Source of the DNA: CAWIUB01 sp963839995
Lineage (GTDB): Bacteria > Actinomycetota > Actinomycetes > Mycobacteriales > Jatrophihabitantaceae
Assembly: GCA_963839995.1 (NCBI GenBank)
Contig: CAWIXH010000023.1
Coordinates: 1 to 64,000 of the forward strand
DNA length: 64,000 bases
Direction: 5' to 3'
Positions 16,255 through 24,628 of this stretch are shown piece by piece. The translations under genes and the position numbers were made by a program. Within the stretch, counting starts at the first letter, position 1; every line of letters begins with the position of its first letter. The notes below the pieces were generated by a model that worked only from the letters and a program-made list of their open reading frames with translations, searched no databases and was not told where the DNA came from.

Positions 16255-17510
16255 TGGCTGACCGACACCTGGGCAGCAGCACCGAGAACGCCGTCGTCAA
16301 CGCGGCGGGAATGGTTCAGGGCATCACCCTGGTCACGTTCCCGGCGGCGAGCTCGATCTTCACCGACCCATCCGAATACGACCTGTCCAGCACCCAGTAC
16401 GGAACCATGTTCCTGCCCCAGGTCATCACCGCCATCGCAGCATCGCTACTCGGCTCGAGCCTGGCCAACCGGATCAGCGCGAAACAGGTGCTGCTGTTGG
16501 GTCTGGCCTGCAACATCACCGCGATGCTCATCCTGGTCGCTACCACGACGGTCAAGACCGATACCAGTGTCGCCTACCCGTTACTGCTGGTGGCTACCGC
16601 GTTTCTCGGCGCCGGCTTCGGTCTGACCGTGCCCATCCTCAACACCTTCGTATCAGACTTCCACCCCGCCGGCGTGGATCGCGCGGTCCTGGTCCTCAAC
16701 GCCCTGCTCGGGCTCGGCACCGCACTGGCCCCGGTGTTCGTGGCTGTCTTCGTCGGGCTCGGGTTCTGGTGGGGCCTACCGGTGCTGTCCGCTGTATTAC
16801 TGACCGCGCTGCTGCTGATCAGTGCGCGGCTTCCGCTGCAGGCTGCGACCGCCAACCCCGCGACGACGGCGGGGCAGCGCGCTGGCCGCGGAATCCCCGC
16901 AACGTTCTGGCTGTTCGCAGCGTTCGCCGTGCTCTACGGCATCTGCGAGACGATGAACGGCAACTGGTCCCAGCTCGACATGACCACCGAACACGCAGCC
17001 TCCGCAACCCAAGCCTCGATCGCGCTGACCGCCTTCTGGGCGATGGTGACGGTGGGACGGGTACTGTTCGCGTCGATCGGCCGGTGGATGCCGGCCCGGC
17101 TCACCTATCACGTCCTGCCGTTCGTCCTGGTGGCGACGTTCGCGCTTGTCGCCGCCCTGCCGAACGGCAGCCCATGGCTGGGGGTCGTCGTGTTCGGCCT
17201 CGCCGGGTTGGGCTGCTCGGCCCTGCTGCCGCTGACCATCAGCTTCGGGCAACGAGCAATGCCCCTAATGGCCGAGGCGGTGTCGGGAGGCGTGATCGCC
17301 TTCTATCAGCTCGGCTATGGCATCGCCGCGTTCGGTGTTGGCCCGCTCGTCGACCACGGCGTGAGCCTGCCGACGATATTCGGCTGGGCCGCGCTCGCTG
17401 CCGCGGGGCTAAGCGTGCTCTCGTTCGCAGTCGGTCGACACCAGCCCTCACCGGAGCACCTACATCCCCGACCATCGCGCATGGAACAACCAGGGATATC
17501 ACCGGGATAG
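16251..17510 (+). CDS. MFS transporter
   Basis: A 419-residue major facilitator with about twelve hydrophobic segments and the expected internal two-fold pattern (for example LLVATAFLGAGFGLTVPILN near residue 110 and a central cytosolic loop near 195-210). The reading frame is intact. GGGAGG lies upstream of the adjacent GTG/ATG start codons (16251/16254). It directly follows the GH15 remnant, which suggests an ancestral sugar-related hydrolase-transporter pair, but the substrate cannot be read from sequence. Cytoplasmic membrane. Confidence 0.85.
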   Translation: MMADRHLGSSTENAVVNAAGMVQGITLVTFPAASSIFTDPSEYDLSSTQYGTMFLPQVITAIAASLLGSSLANRISAKQVLLLGLACNITAMLILVATTTVKTDTSVAYPLLLVATAFLGAGFGLTVPILNTFVSDFHPAGVDRAVLVLNALLGLGTALAPVFVAVFVGLGFWWGLPVLSAVLLTALLLISARLPLQAATANPATTAGQRAGRGIPATFWLFAAFAVLYGICETMNGNWSQLDMTTEHAASATQASIALTAFWAMVTVGRVLFASIGRWMPARLTYHVLPFVLVATFALVAALPNGSPWLGVVVFGLAGLGCSALLPLTISFGQRAMPLMAEAVSGGVIAFYQLGYGIAAFGVGPLVDHGVSLPTIFGWAALAAAGLSVLSFAVGRHQPSPEHLHPRPSRMEQPGISPG

Positions 17511-18040
17511 GAATTGGCCGGATGAACTCGACCAGCCGGCGCGGCACCGTCCAGGGCTCGAGGAATCATCGCAACGAAATCCGCGATCAGCGGTCGGGCA
17601 ATCTGGCGGGACCCCATCGGGTCGAGAACGGGACGACCCGGGCCAGCAGTAGTCAGCCCGACCTCCTTCGGCTCCGACGCCGAGGTGATGTCGGTCAAAT
17701 GGAGAACGATGAAGGTCGTATTCCGCTACAGCGAAAGCACGAGCGGCCCGATCATCAAGCGACAGTGGCCATTGCAATTCGACCTGATCGACGATCCGGT
17801 CGAGGCATGGGATCTGTCGAGAACCGCCTCAGCCGGTGGTCAGTGCCTCAAGGTCGGCGCAGAAGTCCGAGTCATTGGAATGCCCGACATTCACTACATC
17901 GAAGGAGAGCGACTTTCGTCGGTGCTGATGTCGAAGAATTCCGTGAACTTTCGGTTACGGGCGTCTCGGTAGGTCCGTATGGTGCAACAGACGTTCTTAG
18001 CTCGACGGCCGTACCGCAAGGGTGCCAGCAGGCCGATCGG
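17511..18040. other. low-coding-density accessory stretch
   Basis: No convincing gene on either strand apart from a weak 95-codon candidate at 17685-17972. Base composition is slightly lower in GC than the flanks and codon structure is poor, in keeping with decayed accessory DNA. Confidence 0.5.
17685..17972 (+). CDS. hypothetical protein, uncertain
   Basis: A 95-residue candidate (MMSVKWRTMKVVFRYSEST...) with moderate third-position GC and no family I recognise. It could also start at the second internal Met (MKVVFRYSES). No clear ribosome binding site. It lies in a decayed region, so it may be a gene fragment or chance frame. Confidence 0.3.
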   Translation: MMSVKWRTMKVVFRYSESTSGPIIKRQWPLQFDLIDDPVEAWDLSRTASAGGQCLKVGAEVRVIGMPDIHYIEGERLSSVLMSKNSVNFRLRASR

Positions 18041-18299
18041 TCAGGCGCTGGCAACACCCCGCGCGGCCCGTTCAGAGACGAATCGCAGCGACGAGCGGCA
18101 TCGAGCGCGGTCATCCGCACATCGGCGCGCCCGTTCGTGACATCGGTATGCCGACTCGGTGGTCGGTGCCGGTCCGAGCCGATCCGCCAGCCGGTCGAGC
18201 ACCGTCGGTTCGTCTCGGTCGGCTCGTTCGAACTGCTTGATCGCCGCCACTGCGGCCCTGATGTCGCGGATTCGATCCTGCGCGACCGGCTCACAAAGG
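18041..18299 (-). pseudogene. HEPN (DUF86-like) toxin remnant
   Basis: Directly downstream of the MNT-type gene, one minus-strand frame reads QDRIRDIRAAVAAIKQFERA and then EPTVLDRLADRL, matching the start of HEPN toxins. However, the obvious GTG start (18294) is in a different frame, and the homology fades after about 40 residues. The RxxxxH catalytic motif expected further on is not recognisable. This looks like a frameshifted, truncated partner of the antitoxin gene. Confidence 0.5.
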
Positions 18300-18539
18300 C
18301 CGCGCCTCGGCGAGCACGCGCGCGCGCATGTCCTCACGCAACGAATCCGCCGGACCCAGGTCGACAGGAACCTCCAGCAATTCCCGCAGGGCTTGCTCGA
18401 GCCCGACCACGGTGAGCAGAGACGTGCCAGGCGAGAAGTCCGCCAGCAGATCGATATCGCTGGATTGCGTGTCCTCGCCGCGGGCGACAGACCCGAAGAC
18501 GCACACATTGGAGGCCCCTCTGGCCCGCGCGAGTTTCAA
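18291..18539 (-). CDS. MNT-type minimal nucleotidyltransferase (antitoxin-like)
   Basis: An 82-residue nucleotidyltransferase-fold protein with the polymerase-beta signature VFGSVARGEDTQSSDIDLL (GS...R...SDIDLL, about residues 14-32). In MNT/HEPN pairs this protein AMPylates and silences the HEPN RNase. The only start in frame is a TTG at 18537-18539; the open frame extends upstream as AHREEVLKLARA without a standard start, so the real start may be lost or the gene may be decaying. Its HEPN partner downstream appears broken. Confidence 0.65.
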   Translation of the reverse strand: MKLARARGASNVCVFGSVARGEDTQSSDIDLLADFSPGTSLLTVVGLEQALRELLEVPVDLGPADSLREDMRARVLAEARPL

Positions 18540-18734
18540 GACCTCCTCGCGATGGGCCTCCCAGCACCTGGCTGGGACGCTCCGTCGTCGCGCTCTGAGT
18601 CACGGGTTAAATGCTAAAGGCGCGAGCTGCCCAGCCTCGACAAGATCGAGGGCTCGTTGGACGGTAGCTATCAACGAACGGGCCACCCCACGCAGCCCAG
18701 CGATTACAGGGCCTTCAGGCACTTACAGCGGACG

Positions 18735-19199
18735 TCAGCCGCCCATAGCTGCGGCCGCGCGCTTCGCCATCTCCTCAGGCGGGACATCCTCGATGTGGGT
18801 CGCGACAAACCACTTGTGCCCGAATGGGTCGACGAATTGCCCGGCCCGGTCACCGTAGAACTGGTTCTCGACCTTGCGGTCCTCGGTCGCACCGGCCTTG
18901 ATCGCCCGGTCGAACACGGTGTCGACGTCCTCGACATACACCATCACCATGACCGGCGTGCCACCCAGGCTCTGGGGCGTCTGGCCGCCCATGTCCGGGA
19001 ACGTGTCGGCCAGCATGAACAACGAATCGCCGATCTCCAGCTCCGCGTGACCGATCTTGCCCTCCGGCCCCGGCATCCGCACTCGCTCCTTCGCCCCGAA
19101 CACCGTCGTGTAGAAGTCGATCGCGGCGCTCGCGCCGTCCACCGACAGGTACGGGATGACCTGTGGGTACTCATCGGGGATGGGCTTGACAGGCGACAT
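18735..19199 (-). CDS. VOC family (PhnB-like glyoxalase/bleomycin-resistance fold) protein
   Basis: A 154-residue protein from the ATG at 19197-19199, chosen because GAAGGAGGTAGCC precedes it perfectly; a longer frame exists upstream without support. It has the VOC pattern VIPYLSVDGASAAIDFYTTV and YGDRAGQFVDPFGHKWFVAT, typical of PhnB-like proteins with weak or no enzymatic evidence. It is divergent from the atu-like operon. The substrate is unknown. Confidence 0.85.
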   Translation of the reverse strand: MSPVKPIPDEYPQVIPYLSVDGASAAIDFYTTVFGAKERVRMPGPEGKIGHAELEIGDSLFMLADTFPDMGGQTPQSLGGTPVMVMVYVEDVDTVFDRAIKAGATEDRKVENQFYGDRAGQFVDPFGHKWFVATHIEDVPPEEMAKRAAAAMGG

Positions 19200-19305
19200 G
19201 GCTACCTCCTTCACCGCACCCCAAACTAGCCATCCGCAACTCGCCATGGAAGAGGCAGCCGGGCATCCTTTGACAGTCGCCCGGGTTGCCTGTCGAATCG
19301 GGGAC

Positions 19306-20994
19306 GTGACGGCGCCGGTGTTGCGGATCGGGAACGCCTCCGGCTTCTACGGCGACCGGTTCGCGGCGGTGGCCGAGATGCTCGACGGCGGCCAGCTGGA
19401 CGTGCTGACCGGCGATTATCTGGCCGAGCTGACCATGCTCATCCTGGGCCGGGACCGACGCCGTGATCCGTCGCTCGGCTACGCGAAGACGTTCCTGCGG
19501 CAGATGGAACACAGCCTGGGCACGGCACTGGAGCGCGGCGTGCGGATCGTCACCAACGCCGGCGGCCTCAATCCGGCAGGGCTCGGCGCTGCGCTGCGCG
19601 AGCTGGCCGAGACGCTGGGCCTCAGCCCCCGGATCGCGCACGTAGAAGGCGACGACCTGTGGGAGCGGGCCGCCGAACTCGGCCTCGGTGAGCCGCTGAC
19701 CGCCAATGCGTACCTGGGCGCGTGGGGCATCGCGGCGTGCCTGGACGCCGGGGCCGACATCGTCATCACCGGACGGGTGACCGACGCGTCCCTGGTCGTC
19801 GGCCCGGCCGCGGCGCACTTCGGCTGGGCACCCACGGATTGCGATGCGCTGGCCGGCGCGGTCGTCGCCGGCCACGTGCTGGAATGCGGCGCCCAGGCGA
19901 CCGGCGGCAACTACGCCTTCTTCACCGAGCTTCCCGACGTGACGCGTCCAGGCTTCCCGATCGCCGAGGTGCGCGCCGACGGCTCGAGCGTGATCACCAA
20001 GCACACCGGAACCGGCGGGGCGGTCACCGTCGAGACGGTCACCGCGCAGCTGCTGTACGAGATCGCCGGTGCCCGCTACCCCGGCCCGGATGTCACGACC
20101 CGGTTCGACACGATCGAGTTGAGCGACGAGGGACCCGACCGGGTTGCGATCACCGGCGTGCGGGGCGAGCCACCGCCGCCCACCGTCAAGGTCGGACGCA
20201 ACCATGTCGGCGGCTACCGCAACGAGGTCGAATTCGTGCTCACCGGCCTTGATATCGAGGCCAAGTCCGCGCTGGCCGAGCGGCAACTGCGCGCCGCGTT
20301 GGCCGGCAAGCCGCCGGCGCAGCTGGAGTTCGTCCTCGCCCGGACGCAACACGCGGACGCCGACAGCGAGGAGCGGGCCAGCACCCTGCTGCACACCACG
20401 GCCCGCGACAGCGACCCGGATGTCGTGGGCCGGGCGTTTTCCGGCGCGGCCGTCGAGCTGGCGCTGGCCAGCTATCCCGGCTTCCACCTGCTCGCGCCGC
20501 CGGGTGATGCCCAGCCCTATGGCGTCTACTCCGCGGCGTATGTGAACGCCGCGCTCGTGCCGCACCGGGCCGTGCTGCCCGACGGCAGCGTTCACGACGT
20601 GCCGCCGCCCGCCGACACCCAGGAGCTTGCGGATGTGCCCGAAGCGGCGCTGCCACCGGCGTTCGATGGGACGCTGGCCCGGCGCGCGCTGGGCCGGGTC
20701 GTCGGCGCGCGTAGCGGCGACAAGGGCGGCCGGGCCAACCTCGGGGTGTGGGTTCGCGATCCCGCGCACTGGCCCTGGCTGGTCCGCGCCCTCACCGTCG
20801 AGCGCCTCCAGCAGCTGCTGCCGGAAACCGCGCCGCTGCCGGTGACCCGACACCTGCTGCCCAATCTGCACGCGGTCAACTTCCTGATCGACGGGCTACT
20901 CGGCGCAGGCGTCGCCTACCACGCCCGATTCGACCCGCAGGCGAAGGCACTCGGCGAATGGCTGCGGTCCCGCCACCTGGACGTGCCGGCGTGA
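19306..20994 (+). CDS. AtuA family (DUF1446) acyclic-terpene utilisation protein
   Basis: A 562-residue member of the AtuA family, needed for citronellol/geraniol catabolism in Pseudomonas; the biochemical role is unresolved. Start taken as GTG 19306 (MTAPVLRIGNASGFYGDRF), matching the family N-terminus; an in-frame ATG at 19246 is an alternative. Conserved blocks are GDYLAELTMLILGRDR, LGYAKTFLRQME and VTNAGGLNPAGL, and a C-terminal AtuA ferredoxin-like domain (about 455-560, VGARSGDKGGRANLGVWV). Its stop overlaps the next start by 3 bp (GTGA), so it is translationally coupled to the carboxylase genes. Confidence 0.88.
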   Translation: MTAPVLRIGNASGFYGDRFAAVAEMLDGGQLDVLTGDYLAELTMLILGRDRRRDPSLGYAKTFLRQMEHSLGTALERGVRIVTNAGGLNPAGLGAALRELAETLGLSPRIAHVEGDDLWERAAELGLGEPLTANAYLGAWGIAACLDAGADIVITGRVTDASLVVGPAAAHFGWAPTDCDALAGAVVAGHVLECGAQATGGNYAFFTELPDVTRPGFPIAEVRADGSSVITKHTGTGGAVTVETVTAQLLYEIAGARYPGPDVTTRFDTIELSDEGPDRVAITGVRGEPPPPTVKVGRNHVGGYRNEVEFVLTGLDIEAKSALAERQLRAALAGKPPAQLEFVLARTQHADADSEERASTLLHTTARDSDPDVVGRAFSGAAVELALASYPGFHLLAPPGDAQPYGVYSAAYVNAALVPHRAVLPDGSVHDVPPPADTQELADVPEAALPPAFDGTLARRALGRVVGARSGDKGGRANLGVWVRDPAHWPWLVRALTVERLQQLLPETAPLPVTRHLLPNLHAVNFLIDGLLGAGVAYHARFDPQAKALGEWLRSRHLDVPA

Positions 20995-22544
20995 CGATCC
21001 TGCATTCCGCCCTCGACGTGACCTCGGCCGAGTACCGCGCCAACCGTGAGGCGCTGCTCGGGCAGGTCGCCGAGTTGCAGGCCGAGCACGCCAAGGTACT
21101 GGCTGGCGGCGGGTCCAGGTACGTAGAGCGGCACCAGGCGCGGGGCAAGCTGCTGGTCCGGGAACGGATCGAGCTGCTGCTGGACGAAGACTCGCCGTTC
21201 CTGGAGCTGTCCACCCTGGCCGGCTGGGGCAGCGACTTCGCCGTCGGCGGCAGCGTCGTCAGCGGTATCGGGCGGGTAAGCGGCGTCGAGAGCGTGATCA
21301 TCGGCAGCGACCCGACGGTCCGCGGCGGGGCCGTGAACCCGTTCGGGCTGAAGAAGAGCCTGCGCGCGCTGGAGATCGCCGAGCGCAATCGCCTGCCTGT
21401 GGTCAACCTGGTCGAGTCGGCTGGCGCGGACCTGCCCACCCAGAGCCAGATCTTCATCCCGGGCGGCGAGATCTTCCGCAACCTCACCCGGCTGTCGGCA
21501 CGGGGGATTCCTACCCTGGCGATCGTGTTCGGCAACTCGACCGCGGGCGGCGCGTACCTGCCGGGCATGTCCGACCATGTGGTGATGATCAAGGAACGGT
21601 CGGCAGTGTTCCTGGCCGGCCCGCCGCTGGTGAAGATGGCCACCGGAGAGGACGCGGAGGAGGAGTCGCTCGGCGGGGCCGAGATGCACGCGCGCTCCTC
21701 CGGGTTGGCCGACTACTTCGCCCTGGACGAGCCCGATGCCCTGCGCATCGGCCGACGAATCATGGCCCGGCTGAACTGGCACAAGACCGGTCCATCGCCC
21801 GGCCAGACCGTCGACCCGCGGTTCGACCAGGACGAGCTGGCGGGCATCGTCCCGACCGATCTGCGCGTCCCGTTCGACCCGCGGGAGGTGGTCGCTCGCG
21901 TCGTCGACGACTCGGACTTCGACGAGTTCAAGCCGCTGTACGGGACGAGCCTGGTCACCGGCTGGGCGCAGCTGCACGGCTACCCGATCGGCATCCTGGC
22001 CAACGCGCGCGGGATCCTGTTCAGCGAGGAATCGCAGAAGGCGGCACAGTTCATTCAGCTCGCTAACCGGTACGACACCTCGCTGCTGTTCCTGCACAAC
22101 ACCACGGGCTATATGGTGGGCCGCGAGTACGAGCAGCGCGGCATCATCCGGCACGGCGCGCAGATGATCAACGCGGTGTCCAACTCGGCCGTCCCGCATC
22201 TGTCGGTGATTATGGGCGCGTCTTACGGTGCCGGCGCGTACGGCATGTCCGGGCGCGCCTACGACCCGCGGTTCCTGTTCAGCTGGCCCACCGCGCGGTC
22301 GGCCGTGATGGGCGCCGCGCAGCTCGCCGGCGTCATGGCGATGGTCGGCAGTGGCGACGACGCGACCAGGGCTGCAATCGAGGCGCAGATCGAACGCGAG
22401 TCGCTGCCGTTCTTCCTGTCCGGCCTGCTGTACGACGACGGCGTGATCGACCCGCGGGACACCCGGTCGGTGCTGGGCATCTGCCTGTCGGCCATCCACA
22501 ACGCGCCGGTGCGCGGCACCGCAGCGTACGGGGTGTTCCGGTGA
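20991..22544 (+). CDS. acyl-CoA carboxylase beta subunit (geranyl-/methylcrotonyl-CoA carboxyltransferase type)
   Basis: A 517-residue carboxyltransferase of the MCC/GCC/AtuC group. It transfers CO2 from biotin to the gamma carbon of a 3-methyl-2-enoyl-CoA. Visible are ERHQARGKLLVRERIELLLD, NLVESAGADLPTQSQIF in the CoA-binding half, and MGASYGAGAYGMSGRAYDP with PRFLFSWPTARSAVMG in the carboxybiotin half. It is coupled to atuA upstream and to the biotin carboxylase downstream (GTGA overlap). Association with AtuA favours geranyl-type over leucine-pathway substrate, but sequence alone cannot decide. Confidence 0.88.
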   Translation: MTILHSALDVTSAEYRANREALLGQVAELQAEHAKVLAGGGSRYVERHQARGKLLVRERIELLLDEDSPFLELSTLAGWGSDFAVGGSVVSGIGRVSGVESVIIGSDPTVRGGAVNPFGLKKSLRALEIAERNRLPVVNLVESAGADLPTQSQIFIPGGEIFRNLTRLSARGIPTLAIVFGNSTAGGAYLPGMSDHVVMIKERSAVFLAGPPLVKMATGEDAEEESLGGAEMHARSSGLADYFALDEPDALRIGRRIMARLNWHKTGPSPGQTVDPRFDQDELAGIVPTDLRVPFDPREVVARVVDDSDFDEFKPLYGTSLVTGWAQLHGYPIGILANARGILFSEESQKAAQFIQLANRYDTSLLFLHNTTGYMVGREYEQRGIIRHGAQMINAVSNSAVPHLSVIMGASYGAGAYGMSGRAYDPRFLFSWPTARSAVMGAAQLAGVMAMVGSGDDATRAAIEAQIERESLPFFLSGLLYDDGVIDPRDTRSVLGICLSAIHNAPVRGTAAYGVFR

Positions 22545-24628
22545 ATCGGCTGCTCATCGCCAACCGCGGCGAGATCGCCCGGCGCATCGTCCGCACCTGC
22601 CGAACGCTGGGGATCTCGACGGTCGCCGTCTTCTCCGACGCCGACGCCGAGGCCCCGTTCGTGGCCGACGCGGAACTGGCCGTACGGCTGCCCGGACGAG
22701 CCGCTCGCGACACCTACCTGCACGCGGATCTGCTGGTGGCCGCGGCTGGGGCCACCCAGGCGGACGCGGTGCACCCCGGTTACGGCTTTCTCTCGGAGGA
22801 CGCCGCGTTCGCGCAGGCCGTCATCGATGCGGGGCTGATCTGGGTCGGGCCGGCCCCGAAGGTGATCGCCGCGATGGGGTCAAAGCTGGCCGCGAAGGCG
22901 ACGATGGCCGCGGCCGGGGTGCCGGTGCTGCCTGCACTGGTCCCGGCGGAGGTTCGTGACTTTCCGGTGCTGGTGAAGGCCTCGGCGGGCGGCGGCGGCC
23001 GCGGCATGCGGGTGGTGAACGGCGGGTCGGAGCTGGCCGAAGCCGTCGCGTCCGCGCAACGGGATGCCGAGTCGGCGTTCGGGGATGCGACGGTGTTCTG
23101 CGAGCCGCTGCTGATCGGTGCCCGGCACGTCGAGGTGCAGGTCCTGGCCGATACGCACGGCACCGTCTGGACACTCGGCGAGCGAGACTGCTCGATCCAG
23201 CGCAGGCATCAGAAGATTATCGAGGAGACCCCGTCGCCCACGGTCGACGACGAGCTGCGAGCCGCCCTCACCGCGGTGGCGGCTGATGCCGCCCGCGCGA
23301 TCGGGTACCTGGGCGCCGGCACCGTCGAGTTCCTGCTGGGCGCCGATGGGCGGTTCTATTTCCTCGAGACGAACACCCGGCTACAGGTCGAGCATCCGAT
23401 CACCGAGGGCGTATACGGCATCGACGTGGTGGCGCTGCAGCTGGCCATCGCGGGCGGCGATGCGTTGCCGCAGCGGCCGCCCGAGCCGAGCGGGCACGCG
23501 ATCGAGGCCCGGCTCTACGCCGAGGATCCGGCGCGGGGCGGGCAGCCGCAAAGCGGCAGGTTCACGCGGTTCGCCGTCCCGCACGACGTGGCGTTCGCCG
23601 CGGGCGCGGGTGCGTCCGGTGTCCGCTTGGACACCGGTGTCGAGGACGGGTCCGTCGTTGGCGTCGACTACGACGCGCTGCTGGCGAAGGTCATCGCCTG
23701 GGCGCCCACCCGTCCCGCCGCCATCCGCCGGCTGGCGACCGTGCTGCGGGCGGCCCGGCTGCACGGGCCGATCACCAACCGCGAGCTGCTGATCCAGGTG
23801 CTCGAACACCCGGGCTTCGCGGCTGGGCGTACCGACACGGGTTTCCTCGACGAGCACGGCCTCACGGCACCGCTTGCCGATGACTCGACGGTGCGGCTGT
23901 CGGCCGTTGCGGCAGCCCTGGCCCGGGCGGCGGATCTGCACCGGCGCAGCGGAATCCTGCCGGGCATCGCTCCCGGCTGGCGCAACGGGCCGGCCGTGCC
24001 GCGGCGGACCGGGTTCGCCGAGGCCGACGTGGTCTACCAGGTCGCCGGGAACCGGGTCACGCTCGTCGATCAGGTTTTCCCCGGAATTGGACGCTCCGCG
24101 CCGTCCAGCGCGACCAATCCCGGGGAAAACGTGATCAGCAGCTACAAGGGCGGCCAGATCAGCAGAGAGGTGGCCGGCCTGATCAGCGGCGAGATCGGTC
24201 CGCACCGCGTGGTGTTGGTCCGCGATGGCCTGCGTCTGGTCTTCGACATCGGCCACAGCGAGGGCCACGTGCACGTGGATTCGCCACTGGGCCCGGTGCG
24301 GCTTACCCCGCTCGATCGGCTGCCCGAGCCCGCGCAGCTGTATCGCCCGGGCTCCCTGCTGGCCCCGATGCCCGGGACGATCACCCGCCTGGAGGTGGCG
24401 GCCGGAGACGCGGTGCACGCCGGCCAGCCACTGATGTGGCTGGAGGCGATGAAGATGGAGCACCGCGTCGACGCACCCGCAACCGGCGTGGTCAGCCAGC
24501 TGCTGGCGGCGCCGGGCGCCCGGATGCGGGCGGGCGACGTGCTGGCCGTCCTCACCCCACGTCGGGGGGATTTGGCTCACCCCCAGGATCAAATACGCCC
24601 GAAGTCGGGGGGAGACGACGGTGCCTGA
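22541..24628 (+). CDS. acyl-CoA carboxylase alpha subunit (biotin carboxylase + BCCP)
   Basis: A 695-residue biotin-dependent subunit: N-terminal biotin carboxylase (about 1-445) with LLIANRGEIARRIVRTCR, ATP-grasp loop KASAGGGGRGMRVV, and FLETNTRLQVEHPITE; and C-terminal BCCP with the biotinylation site EAMKM (about residue 644). Between them a linker of about 50 extra residues (about 510-555) is encoded by a 57-bp imperfect palindrome and flanks, and the tail after VLAVL is also unusual. Start GTG overlaps the upstream stop by 4 bp, so both subunits are made together. Confidence 0.9.
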   Translation: MNRLLIANRGEIARRIVRTCRTLGISTVAVFSDADAEAPFVADAELAVRLPGRAARDTYLHADLLVAAAGATQADAVHPGYGFLSEDAAFAQAVIDAGLIWVGPAPKVIAAMGSKLAAKATMAAAGVPVLPALVPAEVRDFPVLVKASAGGGGRGMRVVNGGSELAEAVASAQRDAESAFGDATVFCEPLLIGARHVEVQVLADTHGTVWTLGERDCSIQRRHQKIIEETPSPTVDDELRAALTAVAADAARAIGYLGAGTVEFLLGADGRFYFLETNTRLQVEHPITEGVYGIDVVALQLAIAGGDALPQRPPEPSGHAIEARLYAEDPARGGQPQSGRFTRFAVPHDVAFAAGAGASGVRLDTGVEDGSVVGVDYDALLAKVIAWAPTRPAAIRRLATVLRAARLHGPITNRELLIQVLEHPGFAAGRTDTGFLDEHGLTAPLADDSTVRLSAVAAALARAADLHRRSGILPGIAPGWRNGPAVPRRTGFAEADVVYQVAGNRVTLVDQVFPGIGRSAPSSATNPGENVISSYKGGQISREVAGLISGEIGPHRVVLVRDGLRLVFDIGHSEGHVHVDSPLGPVRLTPLDRLPEPAQLYRPGSLLAPMPGTITRLEVAAGDAVHAGQPLMWLEAMKMEHRVDAPATGVVSQLLAAPGARMRAGDVLAVLTPRRGDLAHPQDQIRPKSGGDDGA
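24074..24130. repeat. intragenic 17-bp inverted repeat in the biotin carboxylase gene
   Basis: Arms GTTTTCCCCGGAATTGG (24074-24090) and CCAATCCCGGGGAAAAC (24114-24130) match at 16 of 17 positions around a 23-nt spacer. Reading frame is kept through the element (VFPGIGRSAPSSATNPGENV). It looks like a small palindromic insert in the linker between the carboxylase and BCCP domains. Confidence 0.75.
24561..24613. repeat. palindromic/direct-repeat tail at the 3' end of the biotin carboxylase gene
   Basis: GTCGGGGGGA occurs at 24561-24570 and 24604-24613. Between them lie GGGGG...CCCCC and ATTTG...CAAAT complementary pairs. The segment encodes the unusual C-terminal tail after BCCP and supplies the GGGGGGAG ribosome binding site of the next gene. 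Confidence 0.5.

Noticed and set aside
16769..18415. 548-codon plus-strand frame after the MFS gene
   Set aside because: It overlaps the MFS gene in another frame and reads Arg/Ser-rich low-complexity sequence without motifs: a high-GC shadow.
15346..18540. intact integrated element with att repeats behind tRNA-Ala
   Set aside because: I found no second copy of the tRNA-Ala 3' end downstream and the integrase is only a fragment; only a relic can be supported.
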